This document shows, piece after piece, positions 56,365 to 64,000 of a stretch of 64,000 nt of DNA. A program made the position numbers and the translations under genes. The stretch is from Wurfbainia villosa (lineage: Eukaryota > Streptophyta > Magnoliopsida > Zingiberales > Zingiberaceae): assembly GCA_025175895.1 (NCBI GenBank), contig CM045988.1, forward strand, positions 8,709,647 to 8,773,646, read 5' to 3'. Position 1 is the stretch's first letter. Each line of letters starts with the position of its first letter. The notes beneath the pieces are model-generated. The model made no database searches, had not been told where the DNA came from, and was given only the letters and a program-made list of their open reading frames with translations.

Positions 56365-57792
56365 ATGCATGGGAAGTCCTAGTAGGTCGTGTTGAATGGA
56401 TACTAGGCAGAAGACTTGATAGATCAGAAGGATCGGACACCAGGCAGGAAGTCCAGATGGGTCAAGAGACTAGATGTCTGGCATGAAGACCGATTGGGTC
56501 AGGAGACCAAACAATCGGTATGAAGTCTAGTCTAGCTAGGTCAGGGAGACCGGACAGTTGGCAGAAGCCCTGGTGGGTCAGATCGGATATCAAGAATGGT
56601 AAGTCCGGCAAGACAGCCAACAGGTAAGCCTCAAGTGAAGAGGTGAGGCTGAGTCCTCTTAGGGGGACAAAGTTAGGCATCGATCCAACATATAGTCTGT
56701 GTGGGACTTAGAAGTTGAGATCGAGCAGTATTACTACTGCTATTATATTTTATACTATTTTCTTTTCCTAATCTTGTTTTACAGAGAACTACCGACTGAA
56801 AGGATTCCATCCTCGAGTGAAGCCTTGGTGGGTCAGATCGGATGTCAAGAATGGTAAGTCCAGCAAGGCAGTCGACAGGTAAGCCTCGAGTGAAGAGGTG
56901 AGGCCGAGTCCTCTGTAGGGGGACAAAGCTAGGCGTCGATCCAACAAATAGTCTGTGTGAGACTTAGAAGTTGAGATCGAGCAATATTACTATTGTTATT
57001 ATATTTTATACTGTTTTCTTTTGCTAATCTTGTTTTACAAAGAACTACTGACTGAAAGGATTCCAGTTGACTGAAGTCCAGTTAACTGAGTAAGGTCCTG
57101 TCGACTGGATACATAGTTGGCAAGATTAGCTGGTGATCGATCGAAGATCTGACAGCCTATATGGAAAGAGTTCCAGTCGACTAGAAAGGCAAACTTCTCG
57201 ATGCGGAGTTAGGTGACCTAGAGTCGACTGGGAAGGTCGAAGTACCATATCGATGAGTTGATGTGGAGTCAACTGGAGGGCATTCTAGTCGATTGAAAAT
57301 GACTTATAAAATAAATGCACTACCAACTTCGAAATTAACTCGTATACTATGTCCAAGTGTTTTTGCAAGAATTCCTCATTCATGAAAGCATCTACACGCT
57401 AACACTTCGCACTCCAAGCTACATTTCTACATTCAAAAGGAGTGTCAGTATAAGCTTTACATTGTATTTACTTTTTGCTCTTGTATTTAATTTCTAGAGG
57501 GAAGGTAGTGTATTACCTTCCCCCTCATCTTTGTAAAGCGAATACCCTCCATGTTCAAGATTTTCGAATCAGAGGGATTTTTAGTGATTGCCCATCGAGG
57601 TAGCTCTCGGAGAGCTACGGGCCTTGGAGTAGCAACCCTGCTAAGGTTGTCAACCAAGTAAAATAGTCTTGTCATATTTCTTTTTCCGCTGCAATTACTC
57701 TTTAATTTCTTAAAAGATAAAATAAATTTTTAAAAGAAAAATTTTAATATTCCGAGATTCACCCCTCTCTCTCGGATAACTCCGATCCAACA
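56365..57792 (+). mobile_element. Sirevirus B 3' LTR (left-truncated, internally duplicated)
   Basis: Begins at ATGCATGGGAAGTCC, equivalent to about 26270 in the 5' LTR, so its first 140 or so bases are gone. A roughly 245-base tandem duplication is present (about 56566-56808 and 56821-57064). It ends CGATCCAACA at 57792, followed by the TATTC duplication. Confidence 0.85.
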
Positions 57793-57797
57793 TATTC

Positions 57798-59240
57798 TTG
57801 CCAACCAAGTGAGAACCAAGATTCGTAAACAAATCGAGGATGCAAAATTCTACATTTTAGTTGATGAAGCAAGAGATATACCTAACAAAGAGCAGATGGC
57901 TATTATATTAAGATGTGTGAATATTGATGGTTTTTTTACGAGAGCGGTTCTTTACCATTGTACATGCCACTGATACAACTGCTGCAACACTTAAAAAAGA
58001 AATATCTAATGCTTTTGGTCATTATGACTTGCATATCCACAACATGCGAGGACAAGGATATAATGGTACTAGCAATATGCGTGGCTCTTGGAATGGATTA
58101 CAGGCTCTTTTTTTGAAAGATTGTTCATGTGCATATTATGTATATTGTTTCGCTTATCGACTTCAACTAGCATTAACTGCAACTGCTGAAAAAGAGGTAT
58201 CTATCTGGTCATTCTATTCAAAATTGAATTTCATTTGTAATCTCATTAATGCGTCTTCTAAACGCCATGCTGAGTTACATTTTGCTCAAAGAATTGAAGT
58301 TGCACATATGGTAGCTACTGGTGAACGTGATACTGGTAGAGGATGTAATTAAACTGAAAATTTACTACGACCTGGAAAGACTCGTTGGATTTTTAATTTT
58401 GACTCAATTTGTAGCATGATTGATATGTATAGTTATGTGATTATAGTGTTAGAAAACATGGTGGATGATGGGTCTTCTAACTCCATCCGTGGTGAAGCTA
58501 GTGGTTTGTTGATTGCGATGAAGTATTTTGATTTCATACTCATATTACATTTGATGTAAAAGATAATGGGGATAACAAATCATCTTTGTCGAGCATTACA
58601 AGAGAAATCTCTAGAACACCACTATCGATTTGATATATTTACTGCTGTAATAGATTTTCAAATTGAAGAGCTTAATAGTAGATTCAAGGATGAGACAGTC
58701 GAACTTCTTAAGCTTAGTTGTGCTTTGGAACCTAAAGACAATTTTAAACTTCTTAATGTTGATCACATCTATCGACTTGCTGAAAAATTCTATCCTCTTG
58801 ATTTCGATGCACAAGATTTGCACCATTTGAAAATGCAATTGGATCGCTATAAGCTTGATGTTACTGGCCATGAAAGATTTCAGAATTATATCAAATATTA
58901 GTTGAAACAAATAAGTCAAGAACTTATAGTTTGATTGACAGGTAAATTTTCTCATTTGTTATAATTTATACATTATAATTCTATTGTTTACTTATATATT
59001 GAATCTAATATATTTATTTATTTGATAGGTTGCTTCGCCATGTTTTAATTATTCTTATTTCTACCGCAACAACAAAACGAGCTTTTTCAACTATGAAACT
59101 TATTAAAATAGCTATTCGTAATTAGATGGAAGAAGAATTTTTAGCTGATTTTATGGTCATCTATATTGAACGAGAATTAGTTGAGAAAATTGATAATGAT
59201 ATAATAATTAATGGATTTAATTCTAAAAAGAATTGAAGGG
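57798..59240 (+). pseudogene. hAT transposase pseudogene, right piece
   Basis: Continues the left piece: LANQVRTKIRKQIEDAKFYI, EQMAIILRCVNIDGF, a frameshift in the T run at 57931-57937, then RERFFTIVHATDTTAATLKK, NMRGQGYNGTSNMRGSWNGL and a stop at 58350-58352. About 70 residues are missing between ALQEKSLE and HYRFDIFTAVIDFQIEELNS (near 58615). An intron (58942-59028, GT...AG) precedes the hAT C-terminal dimerisation block LISTATTKRAFSTMKLIK. The frame ends at 59236-59238. It belongs to the ZMYM1/DUF4371-type hAT family; the transposase would cut and paste the element by its terminal repeats. Dead through stops, frameshift, deletion and the 31.7-kb insertion. Confidence 0.9.
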
Positions 59241-59429
59241 GGTAATTTCAATAGTATTTTTCTCTATAATTTTGAATGCATTAAATATTAAATAATATTA
59301 TTTTATATTTACAAAAAAAATTAATATTTACATATTATTTACTTTATTTATATTTTTAAATTAATTAATTAATTATTTTAATTGTAATTGACGATTTGCC
59401 CAGGGTATTTTAAAATCCTGGCGCCCCTG
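59241..59429 (+). mobile_element. hAT right end with terminal inverted repeat
   Basis: AT-rich tail ending ATCCTGGCGCCCCTG at 59429. On the minus strand this starts CAGGGGCGCCAGGAT, typical of this hAT family. CTAGTTAT (59430-59437) is the predicted 8-bp target duplication. The left end is beyond the window. Confidence 0.75.
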
Positions 59430-60083
59430 CTAGTTATCACCGTCGTATATAGCACAAATACAAAACTTTAAACTTGCCCATATGGACGTAATTAAGCATT
59501 AATCTTGGGAATATTTATTTGTAAGTAATAATCGTTGAAGCATAATTAAGTATATTCGAGGAAGATTAATGTAAAGCTAGCTTACCCTCTCCTACTAGCT
59601 TTTCTTCCGCCTTGAAGTTTCCTCGATCATTAAAGTCTATTAAAAGCTAAAGGGAGTGAGTCTAGGAGATGCGATATGATGGGATTAATGGCAGGATAGA
59701 GCGATTAATTGAGGCATGGCCACATGCAAACAAAAAAAAAACTAAAAAAATTGCCCACTAAGACATAGACATTAATACTTATTTGTAAGTAATAATTGTT
59801 GGTGCATAATCAACTATATTTAAGCGAGATTTAAGTAACAATGACTTAGAAAATTAATTAAATGTCCCTAACCATAGTGGTAAGTTTAACATAACCCTTA
59901 ACAAGCTAAGTGTAAAATATAATATAATGTGGTCCACTCAGCTCCATGATCAGAGAGCTAGAGGCAATAATTAATATACTAGACTAATAGGTTATAGAAT
60001 TTCTTAATGTCATTAATTGCCTTGCCTTCTCAAGATGTGGCCAACCAACATTTTCCCTCATCTGAGCATTTGCACATACACTA
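59430..60083. other. Intergenic sequence with a diverged direct repeat
   Basis: AT-rich, possibly the original insertion site of the hAT. A block around TTATTTGTAAGTAATAATCG (59515-59580) recurs, diverged, at 59777-59840. No gene, RNA or transposon terminus is recognised. Confidence 0.5.
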
Positions 60084-60907
60084 GGTGCGGTTGGTTGGGA
60101 ATTTTTATTGATAACCAAATTTTATTTGATTTAGATTATGAATAATTATCCGATAATAGTTCATTATCTGATTATGAACAACAATCTTGTTAGGGAGAAT
60201 CAAAAAACCTCGGAGAACCAAGGTTTTTGTAAATTTCTAGAGTTAAGGAAATATTTTTCTAATATTATCCCTAGCAATATATTAAATGTCAATTTGTCAA
60301 AACTCAATAGATTTGTTGCCCGTCGCCGATCGTCGTCGCCATCCGTCGCCGACCGCCGTCGTCACTATTACCACCGTCCACGAATTCTTGCCGCCAGTCG
60401 CTCTGCCGCCGTCGCCGTCGCCATCGCTCCGTCGCCGTCGCCATTCCGATCGACCACCGCGCCGCCATCGTCGGCCGATCGCCGCTGATCGACGGCTACC
60501 ATCGGTCGTCGCCCGACCAATCGCTGCCGCCGCCGATCGATCGCCCATCGTTGTCACCGCCGGTCGACCGATCGTCGTTGCCGTCGCCGATCGATCGGCC
60601 ACCGTCGTCGTCGCCGGTCGGTCCCCACCACCGTTGGCCGACTGTAGGTCAGTCATCGCCTCCGTGGCCAGCTGGGCATTGTCGCCAACCGATCACTGTC
60701 GTCATCATTAATATTTCCGCTGTTGTCTTCAAATTGATTGAGCAAAAGACAAAAGATAATTTAGTAAAATATTAAACTAAGTTATATATTAAAACCTCCA
60801 ACCAAACAAAGTTTTTATCAAAGATTATATTTTATTCTAAATTTATATTTTATTCTTTGGTAATCACATAACCAAGGTTATGTATGATTACTTGTATCAA
60901 ACGCACC
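60084..60907. mobile_element. Possible small TIR element with GC-rich core
   Basis: The left end GGTGCGGTTGG and right end CAAACGCACC (GGTGCGTTTG on the minus strand) form short inverted repeats. Both are flanked by TA (60082-60083 and 60908-60909). Subterminal parts are AT-rich (GATAACCAAATTTT, AATCACATAACCAAGG). The core, 60310-60710, is very GC-rich with irregular CCGTCG/CCGATCG repeats. Open frames of 74-141 codons on both strands of the core come from that composition and have no known motif. The element class is uncertain. Confidence 0.45.
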
Positions 60908-62759
60908 TAAAAAATTATATATTTTGTCTAATCACATTAATTATTTTATGCTTCTATGTAGGTCTCTATGAGAATAATACTCATGCATTTTCATCTACTC
61001 GAGATGTACTGCAGGTTAACATAGAGATATAATTAACCCAATGTTCTTTAATTTATTGACTAAATGTATTTGGTAATATAATCATTCATACATGATATTG
61101 ATTATTGAGAGAGAGAGGGTTTTATTTATTTATTTATTTACATATCTTTATGAATGGATAACGATGCCTTTTCAAAATAGTGCCTTTGTAATAAATTTCC
61201 GTATAGATATATTTGAACACAATATATAAAATTTTAACAAATCTCACTTATCTTATCTGAAATGCATGCCCCCTATGCTTGATAAAATCTTTCATAATTT
61301 AATTTTGATAAAAATGAACTCTTATAAATTTGTATTTATGCATTTATATTTAAAATTTAAATAGAAATTAATACGTAAGAGTTTTTGAGTTGTTTAATCA
61401 CTATTTAAAAATAATATAAATCCCAGTAATTTAGTCAGAAAGTAATATTAGTTTTCGAATAGATAGGTCATTTATATTTAAAGATCGATTATAAAATGGC
61501 TATATAACAGCTTTATAAAAACTTCTATGACCTTTTATATTATTTTCAAAATTTCAATTATGACATAAATATTAGAATATGTCTCACACATTTTATGTCA
61601 TTTTCATTCGTATGGGACGTTGTTACTTAATTCATTGTTCTTCTCCTGATATCGTCTTTTGGTTTACTATTAGTTTTATTATTTTTGAAGTTGACCGAGG
61701 GAATATGTGGTTAACATTTTCATATCATTTTCGTATATATGTACGTATTCTCACTCAATCCATTGTGGTTAACTTCTCTAAATGTCATAGATTTTCTTTC
61801 TAAGATAAGGTGGTTTGAAATTATACTTTGAGATGGTGTGTCATACGATTGATCAATTAAAAAAGTATTTATTTAAAAGGGTCTTTAAATATAATGCTTA
61901 ACTTCCCTTATATACTTTAAGATGGTTTGACCTGAATCAATCTCTTTATATTATTAAGGTCTCCCCAAAATGATTATTTTGACATGATTGTATTATGTTT
62001 TTTTTTTACATTATTTAGGAGAGTTAATCCCATTTATTAAATCTTTCTCTTTAGATTGTTAAGATCTCATCCTTGTTGAGATTGTATACCCTAAAAGAGA
62101 CTACTTCACCTAGCATTTATTCTAAAAAAAAAACACCTAATTAATAGAAAGTTCAACGGGAATTGATCTAGACTTAATAACTTATTAATTACTTGACTAA
62201 AATTTAATTGAGAAATATATTAACCGTTGTTTAGATAAATAATTAATTTTGTGCCCCGTAGGCCGTATCTTGTCAATTTGATATATGAATATTTTCTAAT
62301 GAAGTAAGCTGAGATTAGTTACATATATATATAGTTATGTTTTGTCTCTTTTACTATGCTTTGAGATCTTAATTATAAAATGCAATGATATAGTCACTCA
62401 AATCCTTTTTTTTATATAAAAAATAAGGCTTTCAAATCTTATCCTCGGACTATATATAAAGGACTTCAACTAAAGTTTTATATTGATGAATAATGATTTA
62501 GTAATTTAATTTTTAGTTATCTCATTGGATGTGACAAATTAGTTTGACATATGAATTTTGAAATTTTCAACCTATTATGATATACACATGCATGTTGGTA
62601 AATGTTTGTTAAATTTTTATATTATAAGAAAATATATATATCTATTCCTTATAATTAACATTCAATTCGAGACTATCAAAGTAATTAGTGTTGGGATTAT
62701 TACATTTGTTTGTTCAAATTTAAATGCTGAGAAAAAAAAATTATTTAGATTTTAAATAA
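60908..62759. other. AT-rich intergenic sequence
   Basis: Contains GA and TTTA/TTAT microsatellite runs near 61110-61140 and A/T homopolymers. Short open frames (60-75 codons) rich in Phe, Ile and Tyr are typical of AT-rich non-coding DNA. No gene or RNA is recognised. Confidence 0.5.
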
Positions 62760-63149
62760 AAACTTATAGCAATACATCAGAATCTTCGTACTTCTTGGAT
62801 CTGTAAGGAAGATGATCTCTGCTCGCCGTCTGAGAAACGATTATGATCGTTTAAATCGAAAAGTTTCTCCTCTTCCACGAGCCAAATTCCACTCGTGCCT
62901 TGGCGTTCTCGGAATTCACTGTTCACTCCGGCAGCCTGACGACATTTCACACTTCTCACTCCGACAACACTTCGCATTCACAACCAAATCACTCACCTCT
63001 TAGCACTCAGCTCTTGCACTTGGCCTCTTCCTCATTTTGGACGCACACTCCCTTTTAAAGGGGGTGTTCTATGTCTTGTAGCACTTGCACGAAATGCATG
63101 CACTGTGCATGCGATGTGCACTCTGCATCTTCTCACTCGTCTAAGTTAT
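62760..63149 (-). promoter_or_regulatory. Possible minus-strand promoter and leader
   Basis: Sharply more GC-rich than its surroundings. On the minus strand a TATA-like CCCTTTAAAAGGG (near 63050-63062) is followed by a purine-rich leader ending in a frame of 66 codons without known motif. It could be a decayed LTR or the 5' end of a lost gene. Weak evidence. Confidence 0.25.
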
Positions 63150-64000
63150 TGTAAAATACTCGGAAAAAAAAAATACCACGAATAAAATTTTTTTGGAAAG
63201 ATTAGTATCCCTATTATTCGTAGTTAGAGAACTTATTTTTAGGGATTAATTTAAACCATGGTTAGTATTTAATTTAATCAAACCTTGGTTTAATTAATGG
63301 TCAAGGGAGTTAATTGAATCTAGGGTTAAAGGATTATAGGATCTTTAAACCCAACCCAATATGAGGAAACCCGATCCATTTCCTTCCCATTAAACTCCCG
63401 TTAAATCAGTTTCTTCACCACGCCGATACCTCTTCCTTCGGTTTCTCTTCTTCTCCGCCACACCCAAAATGCATCGCGATCTCCTTTGTTTCCCAAACTC
63501 TCGATTTCCTTTTTCTCCCTCACAGCGTTTCTGCGCCTCTCTGAAACGAAGCCCTCTTCGCTCGTCTGTTTCTTCTCACGACTCCTTCCTCGGCGATTTC
63601 TTTCCACCGGTCGGAGCACGTTTCTTCCCTCGGTGTCTATCTCACGGCGAGAGGCAGCCAACGACCTCCACGGGCGACGAGAGGAGTGGGCGAGCAAAGG
63701 CCGGGAAGTATCTGGTCGTGATGGTTCCAAATCGGGCTGTTCTTCCCGCGAAGTTGGAGGCTGTGGCAAGGTAAGCATCGATCTTGGTTCTCCTTACCTT
63801 GAACGAGAGTAAGATGCTCTGTGGATTTGCTGTTGCTAAACTCGAAACTCGATTTGGGCAGTGGCTGTTTCCGGTCGACTGGGGATTTTGGAGAATTGTT
63901 CGGCCGGTGAAGCTCTATTATCGGTAAGCTTAGTTTTTCCTTAGGTTACTCTGAGGTTCTTTTCCTTGGCTGACACCCTTGCAAAATTGGAGCAGGGACT
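63150..64000 (+). mobile_element. Partial gypsy-type LTR running off the right edge
   Basis: Starts TGTAAAATACTCGG and an A run, like the LTR starts at 1477 (minus) and 7629. An AT-rich opening is followed by a GC-rich leader (63410-63770) ending in GGCAAGGTAAGC, a splice-donor context near 63773. The same layout is seen in the other LTRs of this group. Frames of 100-125 codons across the leader, on both strands, are most likely leader composition and not genes. The flanking TTATT (63145-63149) would be the target duplication; its partner is not in view. Confidence 0.65.

Larger units (their letters stand above)
26130..57792 (+). mobile_element. Sirevirus-like copia element (Sirevirus B) with nested insertions
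   Basis: The outer edges are TATTGGTGTAG (TG mutated to TA) at 26130 and CGATCCAACA at 57792, flanked by TATTC on both sides. Order on the plus strand: 5' LTR, PBS, gag with zinc knuckle and coiled coil, spacer, protease, integrase, reverse transcriptase, RNase H, truncated 3' LTR. It was later invaded by a solo LTR (29459-30560), an LTR (34718-36139) and Gypsy B (36140-56364). A deletion removed its polypurine tract and the first part of its 3' LTR. Confidence 0.85.

Noticed and set aside
60286..60711. 141-codon frame and antisense 119-codon frame as genes
   Set aside because: Both are products of GC-rich triplet-like composition; there is no domain, and both strands are open at once.
63401..63812. 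Frames of 101-125 codons as the first exon of a host gene
   Set aside because: The segment matches the GC-rich leader position of an LTR that starts at 63150. A host exon cannot be excluded without sequence beyond the right edge.

Overview
This window looks like repeat-rich intergenic chromatin from a flowering plant. The evidence is several clades of Ty1/copia and Ty3/gypsy LTR retrotransposons with initiator-Met-tRNA-type primer binding sites (TGGTATCAGAGC), a CACTA (En/Spm) transposon, a plant-type hAT element, and captured fragments of two conserved plant genes. I cannot name the species. I found no intact host gene, rRNA, true tRNA, CRISPR array or bacterial-type operon. Nearly all of it is nested mobile DNA.

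Layout. Positions 1-1477 are part of a minus-strand gypsy-type LTR that landed in the last exon of a CACTA transposase; the CACTA runs from there to its right terminus at 6960. It carries antisense fragments of a p300/CBP-type histone acetyltransferase (HAC) gene and an AMP deaminase gene. The CACTA sits in the internal region of a gypsy element (Gypsy A) arranged internal-LTR-internal-LTR (6961-18312). Gypsy A sits in the pol of a plus-strand copia (18313-21895). Next come the tail of a Sirevirus-like LTR, the 5' part of a minus-strand copia (22037-25711), and the left piece of a hAT transposase pseudogene (25712-26129).

The hAT gene resumes at 57798. Between its two pieces lies a 31.66-kb insertion (26130-57792) flanked by the 5-bp target duplication TATTC. 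The insertion is a Sirevirus-like copia (Sirevirus B) that has itself been hit by a solo LTR (29459-30560), by another LTR (34718-36139), and by a chromodomain-type gypsy (Gypsy B, 36140-56364). Gypsy B was in turn entered by two gag-only copia elements: TR-GAG1 (42147-48669, TSD CAACC, in the integrase) and TR-GAG2 (50387-55705, TSD GATAA, in the 3' LTR). The hAT ends at 59429 in a CAGGGGC-type terminal inverted repeat. Beyond it are AT-rich intergenic DNA, a possible 824-bp TIR element with a GC-rich core (60084-60907), and from 63150 another LTR start that runs off the window.

The only long intact reading frames are the two Gag proteins of TR-GAG1 and TR-GAG2. The pol frames of the three larger elements are broken mainly by point stop codons rather than indels. 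The observations most worth a second look are the double gene capture in the CACTA, the gag-only elements, a 30-bp LTR/PBS-junction insertion inside a gag gene, the palindrome CAGTCGACTG shared by unrelated LTRs and altered in only some copies, and tRNA-like Pol III boxes inside the Gypsy B LTR.
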